Shown: positions 27,970 through 37,254, counted from the first letter of the stretch. The stretch: DNA of 58,600 nt from Candidatus Jettenia ecosi (GCA_005524015.1 SULG01000011.1:1-58600), one strand, 5' to 3'. Numbers and translations: made by a program. The notes: a model not told the origin generated them from the letters alone.

Positions 27970-29397
27970 TTGAAAAGAAAGATATTGGTGCTTGGCGGAG
28001 GACCTTGTGGCTTATCCGCTGCATGGGAGTTGTCTAAATACGGACACGACGTCACCATAGTTGAAAAAGAACCAATGGCAGGGGGGTTATGTATCACGAA
28101 TGCATACAAGGGTTACCGATTCGATCTTGGCGGCCATCGTTTTATTTCCCGGAATGAAGAGGTTGTTCGTGATATTCGTAAGATGATGGGTGACGAACTC
28201 CTGATGTCGAACAGAAAAAGTGTAATCTTATTAAAGGGAGAGGTTTTTCATTATCCACTATCAATAAAAGATATTGTTCTCAAGATGGATGTCTGGACGA
28301 ATTTTAAGATACTTACAACGTATATCATGGCGGCCTTTTTAAAGATTGTTTTCCGGAAAAAAGATATCTCCTTTGAGGATTGGATTGTCAACCGCTTTGG
28401 AAGAACTCTGTATACTCTGTTTTTTGGTCCTTATACCGAAAAGTTATGGGGTATCTCACCAAAACGTATCTCATCAGATTGGGCATCTCAAAGAATTTCA
28501 CTTCTGGATCTCAAAGATGTACTTTTTCGCCTCTTCAGGTTAAAAAAGGACACACCCCGGACCTTTGCTCAAACCTATTTTTATCCCAAAAAAGGCATAG
28601 GACAGATATTTGACGTGATGAGCGAAGAGATTAAGAAAAAAAGTGGAAAGATTGTTCTGAACGCAAAGGTTTCTCATATAAGAGTGTATAATAATCATAT
28701 CGAGGGTATAGATTGCCTGCAGCATGGGAGCATAAAGACGATTAATTGCGACTCTATTATTTCGACCATACCCTTGCCAGATCTTATCCATGCTTTTCCT
28801 TGCCATCTTGCGAAAGATGTTTTGTATCATGCAGATGCCTTAAAGTTCCGTGCAGTTCGTTTCGTAAATATCTTAGTGGATCTTCCCGATATTAGTGAAA
28901 ATACCTGGATGTATGTCTCTGAGGGTAAATATATCATGACGCGTATCCAGGAGCCAAAACGGAGAAGTCTCTTTAACGCACCGGAGGGAAAGACTTCCGT
29001 TCTTTTGGAAATTCCCTGTAACGAGCATGATGAAATATGGAATTGTTCAAAAGAAGATTTATTACAACGCTGTATAAGAGATTTAAACGAGCTAGGTATT
29101 GATATACAGGATAAGATCATCGATTATTTTACAACAAGGGTAACTCATGGCTATCCTGTCTATAGTCACGATTATGGAATACACCGGCTGGAAATTTTTA
29201 GCTTTCTCGATGCCTATGAAAATATAGTTACCTGCGGTAGACAAGGCACATTTCGGTATCTTTTTATGGATACAGCGATGGAGATGGGTATCGCCGCTGC
29301 CCGGAATCTTATGCTTGATAACGTAGCCGGAAGAGAGAAGGTGCAATTCATGCGTTCCGGGGATAAACCGATAGAGGTTAGTTCTGTAACAACATAG
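27970..29397 (+). CDS. FAD-dependent amine-oxidase-like oxidoreductase (UDP-galactopyranose mutase-like)
   Basis: This protein of about 475 residues has an N-terminal dinucleotide-binding fold ILVLGGGPCGLSAAWELSKYGHDVTIVEKE. It is followed by GGHRF, the glycine-rich loop shared by protoporphyrinogen oxidase-like and UDP-galactopyranose mutase-like flavoproteins. The segment GEVFHYPLSIKDI and the late GRQGTFRYLFMDTAMEMG are typical of exopolysaccharide-linked members of this group. TTG at 27970 is chosen because GGAG lies nine bases before it; GTG at 27961 overlaps that site. Substrate unknown. It ends 31 bp before the operator of nirK. Confidence 0.75.
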   Translation: MKRKILVLGGGPCGLSAAWELSKYGHDVTIVEKEPMAGGLCITNAYKGYRFDLGGHRFISRNEEVVRDIRKMMGDELLMSNRKSVILLKGEVFHYPLSIKDIVLKMDVWTNFKILTTYIMAAFLKIVFRKKDISFEDWIVNRFGRTLYTLFFGPYTEKLWGISPKRISSDWASQRISLLDLKDVLFRLFRLKKDTPRTFAQTYFYPKKGIGQIFDVMSEEIKKKSGKIVLNAKVSHIRVYNNHIEGIDCLQHGSIKTINCDSIISTIPLPDLIHAFPCHLAKDVLYHADALKFRAVRFVNILVDLPDISENTWMYVSEGKYIMTRIQEPKRRSLFNAPEGKTSVLLEIPCNEHDEIWNCSKEDLLQRCIRDLNELGIDIQDKIIDYFTTRVTHGYPVYSHDYGIHRLEIFSFLDAYENIVTCGRQGTFRYLFMDTAMEMGIAAARNLMLDNVAGREKVQFMRSGDKPIEVSSVTT

Positions 29398-29428
29398 ATA
29401 TTGAAATGTAAAAAATTTTATATATTTA

Positions 29429-29445
29429 TTGAGACTAAGACTCAA
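29429..29445 (+). promoter_or_regulatory. Fur-like operator upstream of nirK
   Basis: TTGAGACTAAGACTCAA is a 17-bp near-palindrome (one mismatched pair in each arm relative to a perfect 7-1-7 box), about 80 bp before the nirK start. AT-rich sequence upstream (TTGAAA at 29401, TATATT at 29421) could be a weak promoter. It matches sites at 26262 and 42347. Confidence 0.65.
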
Positions 29446-29523
29446 AATAATCTAAGTTGCTATGTGGTTTATTTCTTTTAAAGGAGTATCTTTAAAATTT
29501 TATGAAAAGGAGGAATTGAAAAA

Positions 29524-30537
29524 ATGGAACGGCGATATAAGAAAATTGTGTGGGGAATGGGAGCTATTGCTCTTCTTAATGGGTTGATATTCTTTACCCA
29601 TACCGTTGTAGCACATGCCGTGGATATTATTAGCAACGTCGCCAAGGACCCTACTGATATTCCAGTCCGTATATCGCGGTACTGCCCGAAGACTGTAACG
29701 GTAAATTTGGTTGCCAAAGAGGTTGTTGCTGATCTTGCCCCTGGAAAGAAATTCTGGTTCTGGACTTTTGCGCAAAAAGAGGGAGATACTGTAGGACCAG
29801 CAACTGTTCCGGGCCCTATGATACGAGTTATGGAAGGCGATACGGTAGTCATTAATCTAACGAATGACTTACATAACGAGGAACCACATAACCTTGATTT
29901 CCATGCCGGTTTTGGCGCCATGTTAATGGATATTGAGCCTGGGGAGACTGATACCTTAACGTTCAAGGCGATGCGAAAAGGGACATATATCTACCATTGC
30001 GGCGCTGAAGGAATGCCATGGGAGCATGTAGCCTATGGGATGTACGGCCTGATTGTTGTCGAACCAAGGGGAGGTCTCCCAAAGGTCGATAAGGAATTCT
30101 ATATTGGGCAGGGTGAATGGTATCTTAAACCGGGTATCGAAGATCATCCGAACATCCCTGGTTATTCTCTTAATGAGAAAAAGGCGCTGGCTGAACATCC
30201 CGATTATTTTACCTTTAATGGTCATACACAGGCGCTTATGGATCCATCAATATACGGCAACGCAATAACCGTGAATCAGGGTGATAAAGTTCGCCTCTTT
30301 TTTGTCGCTGGCGGTCCAAATATTGGATCAAATTTCCATATTATCGGTCAGATCTTCGATAAGTTTTATTCTGGCCATCACCTCGATTTTATAAGAAATG
30401 AGGAAACGGCTTACATTCCTCCCGGATCTGCCGCAGTATTTGAGTTCAAGGCATTAGCGACTGGCGATTTTTCTATTGTTGACCATGCCCTGTTCAGAGT
30501 ACCAAAGGGCGCTGGCGGTTTACTGCACGTAAAATAA
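29524..30537 (+). CDS. nirK: Copper-containing nitrite reductase
   Basis: This 337-residue two-domain cupredoxin enzyme reduces nitrite to NO, which in anammox feeds hydrazine synthesis. Type 1 copper ligands are H122, C159, H168 and M173 (PHNLDFHA, YHCGAEGMPWEHVAYGM). Type 2 ligands are H127, H158 and H321 (VDHALFRV). The catalytic pair D125 and H272 (FHIIGQ) is present and I274 takes the usual Ile position. A signal peptide or anchor spans residues 8-31. AAGGAGGA gives a strong ribosome-binding site. The next gene is another copper protein, so an electron-transfer pair is plausible. Confidence 0.92.
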   Translation: MERRYKKIVWGMGAIALLNGLIFFTHTVVAHAVDIISNVAKDPTDIPVRISRYCPKTVTVNLVAKEVVADLAPGKKFWFWTFAQKEGDTVGPATVPGPMIRVMEGDTVVINLTNDLHNEEPHNLDFHAGFGAMLMDIEPGETDTLTFKAMRKGTYIYHCGAEGMPWEHVAYGMYGLIVVEPRGGLPKVDKEFYIGQGEWYLKPGIEDHPNIPGYSLNEKKALAEHPDYFTFNGHTQALMDPSIYGNAITVNQGDKVRLFFVAGGPNIGSNFHIIGQIFDKFYSGHHLDFIRNEETAYIPPGSAAVFEFKALATGDFSIVDHALFRVPKGAGGLLHVK

Positions 30538-30575
30538 GTTGTTCGAAAAAGTTAATACAAAAGGAGTAATCTTAA

Positions 30576-32423
30576 GTGAAGAAAAGGCTAAAAATACTGT
30601 TGTTTGCTTTACTGTTTTGTCATGTAACACATGTTGCCTATGCGGGCTCAGCGGACATCATGAATCTTACTGATGATCCAGGCAATTGGTTTAAGAGCCG
30701 GAATAACGGTACCCCGGTTTCTATTATCAAGCGTGGCGAGAGGGTTGACTTTAAGATCGATGGTTGCTGCACCAACACCCGGCATACTGTCACACTTCTT
30801 ATTAAACCCAGGAATTCAAAACTTATTGTAGATCAGGATCAATCGAAAAGCGGAACGATCTCTGCCACTTTTGATGTACCGGGTGTGTATGTATTTATTT
30901 GCAAAGTCCACCCTTATATGACTGGTGTCGTGGCTGTAAAGGATGCCAATGGGAATATCCCTGATGTTACGGCTGATTCTTTACCTTTCATTGGACATCT
31001 TGGAGCTGCCTCACTTCCTGCTAATACCGTTCTATCGGTTCTTCGTCCCGTTGCCCCTACGGATACAGATAAGGCAGCCAAGTGGGATATTCGTAAATCA
31101 ACCGATCAGGTAATTCCCAAAACCCCGGGTGTGGGGGAGATATGGATTAATACCCAATTTGAGCGCGTAGCTAAACAAAGAGATGAAAGAGGTACGCCCA
31201 AACCTGGCACTATTACCGTAGTGGATGCGAAGACCTTTGCGGTGGAGAGGGAAATCAACGGTCTGACAGCCGGAGGTAAATGGAACAACCCTCATAATAT
31301 GTGGGCCAATTTTACCTTAGATACGGTCTACAATACGAACTGGTTCGGCACATGGATTAACAAAATTGACCGTCAAACCGGTAAAATCTTACAGAGTATC
31401 GATGTGGGTGAAGCGCCTACCCACATTGTTACCATTCCTACACCTGGTTCATCTGAAAGAGGAATACTAACCGTGCCTCTGAGCGCTGAGAATAATTTTG
31501 TGAAGGTAGAGGATGGTGTTGACGGATTGAAGATTATTGATGAAGAGCCTACCGGTGAGAGCAGAAATCACCCACACGGTCATTGGTTGACATGCGGTCG
31601 TGGAGACCGAATGGTTGTTCCTAATGTGTTTAAAGGAATGGGTGTGGCTGGCTCTATCAGTATCCTGGATACCTTTACGGGTAATGTCCTGAAGGAATTT
31701 ATACAAGATTCCGATGATCCGCCCCGGAGTGTGATCCAGATGCCACTTGCTGTTGGGGAGTGCCATGTCAATGGAATAAGCAAAGCGTATGTTGCCAATG
31801 CTGTATCCGGTTATGTAACGGTTATTGATGTTGATGCAATGCAGATACTTAAGAATATACCAGTGACGGTGACGCCGGATGGGCAGACGGGAAAGGATAT
31901 CCTCCATACCTTACAGGTACCAATTCAAACACCCGTAAGTTCCGGTGAAAGGTTTGTAGCTACAGCTATCCTGTCGCTCACCACGGTACCGAATGCAAAA
32001 AGCAATTCAACTGATTATGTGGTAATTATTGATACTATCACAGATGAGATCGTGGCATACCTGCCAACTCCTGGTGGTACTCATGGGGTGAACTGGGGCG
32101 CTAAGTTAGGAGGCGGGTATTATGCTTACGTAACAAGCCAATTTGCTAATGTTCTGGCCATAATAGACCCGGATCCCAACAATGATGGAAAAGGTCCTGA
32201 TGCTGCAGTAGTAGGTACAATCCTGCTTACAAATGGAAGTAAGGATGCAGGGGTAACTGATGGGACTGGCGGACAAGGGATCAAACCACTGCCCATAACC
32301 CATGATGGTTGGATACAGCCTACGGTTGAATTGGCTGGTACTGGCGTTCTCTCTGCAGAGGTAGAAGGCTGGATTAGCCAGCTTACACCACAGCAGAAAA
32401 ATCCCGTCGATAGCGCTCATTAA
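30576..32423 (+). CDS. Cupredoxin fused to a histidine-bearing beta-propeller
   Basis: This is a 615-residue secreted protein (signal residues 1-23, GTG start with AAAGGAG nine bases upstream). Residues 28-120 form a cupredoxin with type 1 ligands H70, C109, H112 and M115 (ICKVHPYM). Residues 180-580 look like a YVTN/cytochrome-d1-type beta-propeller with unit ends such as GTITVVDAKTF, YVTVIDVDAM and LAIIDPDPN. Successive loops place His at 240, 283, 332, 334, 336, 397, 503 and 576 (NNPHN, APTH, NHPHGHW, GECH, PGGTHG, ITHDGW), which could bind metal. It directly follows nirK by 38 bp, so a copper-dependent redox partner or a separate N-oxide enzyme is possible. Function unknown. Confidence 0.78.
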   Translation: MKKRLKILLFALLFCHVTHVAYAGSADIMNLTDDPGNWFKSRNNGTPVSIIKRGERVDFKIDGCCTNTRHTVTLLIKPRNSKLIVDQDQSKSGTISATFDVPGVYVFICKVHPYMTGVVAVKDANGNIPDVTADSLPFIGHLGAASLPANTVLSVLRPVAPTDTDKAAKWDIRKSTDQVIPKTPGVGEIWINTQFERVAKQRDERGTPKPGTITVVDAKTFAVEREINGLTAGGKWNNPHNMWANFTLDTVYNTNWFGTWINKIDRQTGKILQSIDVGEAPTHIVTIPTPGSSERGILTVPLSAENNFVKVEDGVDGLKIIDEEPTGESRNHPHGHWLTCGRGDRMVVPNVFKGMGVAGSISILDTFTGNVLKEFIQDSDDPPRSVIQMPLAVGECHVNGISKAYVANAVSGYVTVIDVDAMQILKNIPVTVTPDGQTGKDILHTLQVPIQTPVSSGERFVATAILSLTTVPNAKSNSTDYVVIIDTITDEIVAYLPTPGGTHGVNWGAKLGGGYYAYVTSQFANVLAIIDPDPNNDGKGPDAAVVGTILLTNGSKDAGVTDGTGGQGIKPLPITHDGWIQPTVELAGTGVLSAEVEGWISQLTPQQKNPVDSAH

Positions 32424-32443
32424 TTGTAGTGCAGTTTTCAGTC

Positions 32444-32480
32444 AGGGTGGCATGAACAAACAAGTTATCCATGCCACCCT
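32444..32480 (+). terminator. Terminator after the cupredoxin-propeller gene
   Basis: Arms AGGGTGGCAT (32444-32453) and ATGCCACCCT (32471-32480) lie 21 bp after the stop codon. Confidence 0.6.
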
Positions 32481-32531
32481 CTGTGTACGTATATTAGGCC
32501 GTTGAAATATCAAAAAGGAGAGAAGGTGAAG

Positions 32532-32582
32532 ATGTTTTTGAGGTTTGTGCTTTTGTGCTTTATGTTTGTACCTTCGGGCTAA
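32532..32582 (+). CDS. Possible 16-residue hydrophobic leader peptide
   Basis: A ribosome-binding site (AAAAGGAGAG, near 32514) precedes a frame of 16 codons, MFLRFVLLCFMFVPSG then TAA. It looks like a severed signal peptide or a short hydrophobic leader, about 390 bp upstream of the cytochrome b gene. There is no other gene between 32424 and 32970. Very tentative. Confidence 0.3.
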   Translation: MFLRFVLLCFMFVPSG

Positions 32583-32970
32583 TGTATGTTATTCAGCACA
32601 ACCATGTACGTTTTGAAGATAAATTATGATTAAATATAAGTTTTTATAATTAAACAATTTACGATAATTTAGCAAATCAAAACCGTATGAATATCATACA
32701 AAAAAACAGAAACAAAACTCTCAATTTCTTACAAGGAAAATAATAAAATAAATTTCCTGCATTCATTTTAATGGATGATGCTTTCAACAGTTATGCATTA
32801 TCCTTATCAGAGATTTTCACCGTAAAAAATTTCCTGGCAAATACCTTGCTAAACAATAGCAGCATCATGCAGCTTGAGAAGTAATTTTATATGAGCTGTT
32901 TGTATCTCCGGGAAAAGTTTTTCAGAAAAGAAATTATGGGAATGTCTGTAATGGGAAACAGGGTTGAAAA

Positions 32971-33546
32971 ATGAATAAAAAAACAGAAGGAATCAATCAG
33001 GAGATTACTACCAAAAGTTTCTTACAGGAAATTATTGAAACAAATATCACCAGACGATTAATTCCAAAAAGTATGAGCTGGTTTGGGTGTATGGGCGGAT
33101 TATCATTGGTTGCATTTATGATACAGGTAATCACAGGGGTCTTTCTTATGTTTCACTATATTCCCAGCGCAAAAGATGCAGTACCTAGCATTCAAAATAT
33201 CAGCCATAATGTTCCTTACGGGTGGTTTATCCAGCGAATCCATGCCGTTGGACCTCACATTATGATTGGTATGGTAATTAGCCATATGCTGCGTATTCTC
33301 TTTAAAGGTATTTACCGGCGCCCGCGGGAGTTGCACTGGGTATCAGGGTCGTGCCTGCTTATATTAACTTTATTCATGTATTATACAGGAAGTTTATTAT
33401 CAGTAAGCAATAGCGATGGACGTTCAGCTATACCCATATCTTATCTGTATGCAATTCATGTGGCTGGTATTCCGATGGCAATGGGGTTGTTTATGGGCTT
33501 GCATTTTTTCATGATCAGAAATACAGGTATTTCTGAACCGCTGTAA
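32971..33546 (+). CDS. Cytochrome b6-like protein
   Basis: This 191-residue membrane protein carries two b haems, with ligands H91/H105 and H163/H178. The 15-residue step in the second pair is that of cytochrome b6 rather than mitochondrial cytochrome b. Segments FKGIYRRPRELHWVSG and FFMIRNTGISEPL align closely with cytochrome b6. Cys40 (WFGCMGG) aligns with the b6 Cys that binds haem c_n. The stretch between helices C and D, which in b6 contains PW and the cd helices of the quinol-oxidation site, is about 24 residues instead of about 50. No Rieske gene is nearby. It starts an operon with subunit IV and multiheme cytochromes. Confidence 0.88.
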   Translation: MNKKTEGINQEITTKSFLQEIIETNITRRLIPKSMSWFGCMGGLSLVAFMIQVITGVFLMFHYIPSAKDAVPSIQNISHNVPYGWFIQRIHAVGPHIMIGMVISHMLRILFKGIYRRPRELHWVSGSCLLILTLFMYYTGSLLSVSNSDGRSAIPISYLYAIHVAGIPMAMGLFMGLHFFMIRNTGISEPL

Positions 33547-33579
33547 TTTTATGATTTTAATCAGAAAGGAGTGTTTAAA

Positions 33580-34026
33580 ATGAAAGATTACACAAAGGGC
33601 AGAAGCCCGGAAATGCTGGAGCCGTTTTTTCCGAACGAGATGTTCAGGCATATTATAGTTTCCTGTTTTTTGGTTATTCTTGAGTTTGTTGCGGTCATTT
33701 TCTTTCCATTACCATTTCAGTTTGTTGATAAACCCGCGCATATCCCGTGGTTTTTCTTACCTCTCTATAATTTGAAAAAACTCATACATAACGAAGTTTT
33801 ATTCATTTCTGTGTTAGCTTTATGTGCATTATTTTTAGTCTCATGGCCATTCCTTGTAAGGGTAAGGAGCTATTGTCTGTTATTTCTCAATAAGATAAAG
33901 ATAACGAACAGTTGCACCGATTGCTACAGTAAAGTGAATTACCCTCTCTGGCAAAAACCTGTTCCGTTTGCAGTCGTTATCATTGCGATTTTCCTGGTAA
34001 TTAATTTGTGCCTTATAAATGTATAA
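33580..34026 (+). CDS. Cytochrome b6f subunit IV-like protein
   Basis: This membrane protein of 148 residues has three or four hydrophobic segments. The N-terminal EPFFPNEMFRHIIVSCFLV and central HIPWFFLPLYNLKK correspond to subunit IV, whose PEWY motif (quinol-oxidation site) is here IPWF, so the catalytic Glu is missing. ATG at 33580 is chosen because AAAGGAG lies eight bases upstream; an in-frame GTG at 33571 overlaps it. It follows the b6-like gene directly. Confidence 0.75.
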   Translation: MKDYTKGRSPEMLEPFFPNEMFRHIIVSCFLVILEFVAVIFFPLPFQFVDKPAHIPWFFLPLYNLKKLIHNEVLFISVLALCALFLVSWPFLVRVRSYCLLFLNKIKITNSCTDCYSKVNYPLWQKPVPFAVVIIAIFLVINLCLINV

Positions 34027-34099
34027 CATTACGTAAGAAGTTTTTTATCTCTCGTAAATACATCGTGTATTTTATTTTTGGAGGCAACTGATAAGACTC

Positions 34100-35383
34100 A
34101 TGTTTGACGAAGTAAGAAGATTAAACAAAAGACATACGATCAAACTTGCGCTATCTTCTCTTGTTGCCATCGTAATTGTTTTTGCAGTGATGGGTATTAC
34201 CGTGACGAGTCAGAAACGTTCGCAATTCTGTATTACCTGCCATACCAATATCTCATTTGATATTGCATGCAAAAAATCATTATCAAAGGATACCCTGTGT
34301 AGTAAGTGCCATTTGCACAAAACTGATGGTTTTGGTCAGATAAACAGCGAAGCTTTGATGGATGTAGAAATAAGAGATGAATATTGTACGACAGAATCTT
34401 GTCATCCATTGAGTAAGCTGGAAGCGAAGCCGGTTGAATTCAAAAAGATTACGCCATTTCAGCATAAAACACATATAGGCAAATATGCTCAAAATTTCAA
34501 GGTACGATGCACCTCCTGTCATGCCAATCTCGGTAAAGAAAGGCATTTTGAGCTTGATGCGAAAACCTGTAATATCTGTCATTTTATAGATACCCCGAAA
34601 CCTCTTTATACCCATGATAAGAAACTTATTTCTGACTGTACCTTATGCCATAGTCACATAGAAAAAACAAAAAAGATATACGGAAAGGTTTTCAACCATA
34701 CCTCGTATGAAAAAAATGAAAAAGTACGTTGTTCCGATTGCCATTTTAAAACCATTCAGGGGCAGGGAAGGGTATATAAAAAAAGTTGCAATCAATGCCA
34801 CCTGAAGGCTGTTGATGGTTTTGATAATTCATCCAAAATGCATTACATCCACATTGTTAAGGATAAAACAGCCTGCGCGTCATGCCATACGCCTATCACC
34901 CATGGTTGGATTAAGGGAAATAATAAGGCTTATGAAGAGGACTCTTATTTACCGCTTAAAGACGCGGCTTACAGGGTTCAAAATATGATCATGATGGGAA
35001 CCGGTGGCAAGGGTATAAAAGGGGCGCCAGATCCTATGTATGTAGCGACGTTAAATTGTTCGGCATGCCATAAAGATACATTATTCACAAAGGTGATCCC
35101 CCAGGTATGTAATAATTGTCATGGCAGCGGATTTGACAAAATATTACATGAGCAGAAGCTTTTCGTCTCGTCCAGGATGAATATATTGAAGGCCCTGATA
35201 ACAAAAGCTGAAAAATATCAAAACCCTGACACAGACTATATTGTTCAGGAAGCAAAAGCAAATTATCGTTTAATCGAAAGAGACGGTAGTTTTGGCGCTC
35301 ACAATATTAAATATATCAAAGATATTTTGGGTTATAGCATTAAGCAGTTGATACACATAGCAAGACAAAACCCTGACATGTAA
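34100..35383 (+). CDS. Membrane-anchored multiheme cytochrome c (10 CXXCH plus one CX4CH)
   Basis: This 427-residue protein has a single N-terminal membrane helix (residues 15-35) directly followed by CITCH, the layout of NapC/NirT-type quinol-linked cytochromes. Ten CXXCH sites are present (CITCH, CSKCH, CTSCH, CNICH, CTLCH, CSDCH, CNQCH, CASCH, CSACH, CNNCH) plus CTTESCH, a CX4CH site, for up to eleven haems. The last 70 residues are a haem-free helical region. It sits next to the b-type cytochrome genes and probably accepts electrons from them. Confidence 0.88.
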   Translation: MFDEVRRLNKRHTIKLALSSLVAIVIVFAVMGITVTSQKRSQFCITCHTNISFDIACKKSLSKDTLCSKCHLHKTDGFGQINSEALMDVEIRDEYCTTESCHPLSKLEAKPVEFKKITPFQHKTHIGKYAQNFKVRCTSCHANLGKERHFELDAKTCNICHFIDTPKPLYTHDKKLISDCTLCHSHIEKTKKIYGKVFNHTSYEKNEKVRCSDCHFKTIQGQGRVYKKSCNQCHLKAVDGFDNSSKMHYIHIVKDKTACASCHTPITHGWIKGNNKAYEEDSYLPLKDAAYRVQNMIMMGTGGKGIKGAPDPMYVATLNCSACHKDTLFTKVIPQVCNNCHGSGFDKILHEQKLFVSSRMNILKALITKAEKYQNPDTDYIVQEAKANYRLIERDGSFGAHNIKYIKDILGYSIKQLIHIARQNPDM

Positions 35384-35407
35384 AACGGTGAGGAACGGGA
35401 GGTTTTG

Positions 35408-36358
35408 ATGTATTTACGGTATGTCTTTTTTATAAGTTGTATGATGTCGCAACATTCTGCACTGGGGGATAGTTATTTTATATCATCGCAAATCCCATCG
35501 CTCTTATCATCTGTTTCGTTACAAGAGAATGATGAAGATAAAATAAAAAAACCCGTGGAAAGAGAAGGTTTTGAAAACATACTGCAATCTGAATATCAGG
35601 ATACTACCACCTCTTGTATCGACCGGTGCCATGTGAATTATACAGGATATAAACATGTGTACCAGGACGAGGTTTTTCTCCATAAGGTTCATTCTCCCGA
35701 ACAAGGACTGGAGTGCGGTTATTGTCACAATAACGATGCTGTTGGTGCAAAAACACATGGTAAGCTGATTATACAAAGTAAGGACTGTATAAAGTGCCAT
35801 CACGAAGATGCAAGCAATGAGGATTGTCTGCAATGTCACGGAGAGGTAAAAGAATATATGGATGGAAACATGCAAAGCATAGATGCAACAATACCTGATT
35901 GGATGTCGAAGGATGTTTTCTGTAAGGATTGCCATAGTCTGGAATCAGATGGAGCTTCGTTTAAATCCGTGCGTGGCTATTGCGTAGAATGCCATAGTTC
36001 CGGTTATGGAGTCTTATACGATGCATGGAAAAAGATGCTGGATGAAGAAATCAAAGAATACTACAAGAACGAAACGCGCGTTACTATGGTAAGTTGCGAT
36101 CAGGTTGACTCTATTAATATCCCTCTTTTGAGAAAGACGGTAAATAGTGTGGCTGAATTTCTGTTCAGCGCTTCATCTCATTCACAGGAAACAGAGTTAG
36201 AAGGGGGAAAAGATCTGCAAAAGAAGGCAATTTCCCGACTCGATATTGCAAACAGGCAAAATCTATTAGAGCTCATTGAATCAAACGGTATGCATAATAT
36301 TTTATTAACACAGATACTCTTAAAGTACATCAAAACAGAACAACAGCAACTGAAATAA
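35408..36358 (+). CDS. Secreted multiheme cytochrome c (5 CXXCH plus one CX3CH)
   Basis: This protein of about 316 residues has a signal peptide at its N-terminus, ATG at 35408 with GGGAGG upstream. Haem sites are CGYCH, CIKCH, CLQCH, CKDCH, CVECH and the non-standard CIDRCH, for up to six haems. The C-terminal 120 residues have no haem motif and are helical. It follows the eleven-haem cytochrome by 24 bp and is probably a periplasmic relay in the same chain. Confidence 0.85.
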   Translation: MYLRYVFFISCMMSQHSALGDSYFISSQIPSLLSSVSLQENDEDKIKKPVEREGFENILQSEYQDTTTSCIDRCHVNYTGYKHVYQDEVFLHKVHSPEQGLECGYCHNNDAVGAKTHGKLIIQSKDCIKCHHEDASNEDCLQCHGEVKEYMDGNMQSIDATIPDWMSKDVFCKDCHSLESDGASFKSVRGYCVECHSSGYGVLYDAWKKMLDEEIKEYYKNETRVTMVSCDQVDSINIPLLRKTVNSVAEFLFSASSHSQETELEGGKDLQKKAISRLDIANRQNLLELIESNGMHNILLTQILLKYIKTEQQQLK

Positions 36359-36486
36359 TCTATATCTTTAATTCCGATAATTTTCTCATGAAGGGAGGTG
36401 ACCTCGACAATAAGGTAGTTGTATGCCTAAGCATGGGCACAATATCTTGTATATTTTAAAATCATTATTGAAAGGAGTAGTTGTTC

Positions 36487-37089
36487 ATGAAGCCAGTAAA
36501 GAAAGCTGTGTTGTGTTTTGTATCGCTTACCTTTTGTATTATCGGTATAAACAGATTGTCAGAAAATGCTGTATATGCGGGGGCTGCCGGGCCTGTCGCC
36601 TATGTGACTGGCGCACCGGGGGATACTGGCACCTGCAGTAAAGTCGATTGTCATAACTCTTTTGCTGTTAATACAGGAACCGCCAAATTTAAAATTACTT
36701 CACCGCCTTATATACCTGGCCAGTACGTTACGGTTAAGGTCTCCTTTGCTTATCCTACCGATGTTTCTCCGGCAAAAAAACATGGTTTTGAAATGACGGC
36801 AGTTGATGCCAGTGGCAAAAGAGTCGGTTCATTTCAAAATATAAGTCTGTACACACAAATTATCCCACCAGAAGATTACCGGGGGCTTAAGTTAATACAC
36901 AAAAATAAATACGTAGAGCAAACGTATACCGGTATCTCAAAAAAGACCTGGTATGTCAAATATAAGGCTCCATCAACTGCTACCGGCCCCATAACGTTCT
37001 ACGCCTCCGGGGTTGGCGCAGATGGCAACCAAAACGAAAAGAAAGACTATACTTATAAGACCAAACGGATGATCACGAAGGCTCCATAA
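36487..37089 (+). CDS. Secreted Reeler/choice-of-anchor-V-like protein with a CX4CH site
   Basis: This 200-residue protein has a signal peptide (hydrophobic residues 7-23). GAPGDTGTCSKVDCH begins a domain of the Reeler/choice-of-anchor V type, seen in secreted haem and metal proteins of Bacteroidetes and Planctomycetes. CSKVDCH is a CX4CH haem-like motif and the only potential haem site. ATG at 36487 has AAAGGAG eight bases upstream. It probably belongs to the multiheme operon. Confidence 0.72.
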   Translation: MKPVKKAVLCFVSLTFCIIGINRLSENAVYAGAAGPVAYVTGAPGDTGTCSKVDCHNSFAVNTGTAKFKITSPPYIPGQYVTVKVSFAYPTDVSPAKKHGFEMTAVDASGKRVGSFQNISLYTQIIPPEDYRGLKLIHKNKYVEQTYTGISKKTWYVKYKAPSTATGPITFYASGVGADGNQNEKKDYTYKTKRMITKAP

Positions 37090-37128
37090 GTGATAAACGT
37101 TATCCTTTACCATGTTGTGTGAATGAAT

Positions 37129-37161
37129 CCATCTTGGTCCCTCAAAAAGGGACTAAGATGG
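37129..37161 (+). terminator. Terminator after the Reeler-like gene
   Basis: Arms CCATCTTGGTCCCT (37129-37142) and AGGGACTAAGATGG (37148-37161) pair with one G-U and a 5-nt loop. Confidence 0.7.
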
Positions 37162-37254
37162 ACAATTAAGTACCAGACCACAAGTATTTGTACATTTGTT
37201 TATCAGGGAAAGACATTTTATCCGCATCAAACTCAGTACAATTGACGTGTGAGC

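Noticed and set aside
36423-36641. Cys-rich frame overlapping the Reeler-like gene
   Set aside because: It is an out-of-frame reading of a gene with a good ribosome-binding site and signal peptide.
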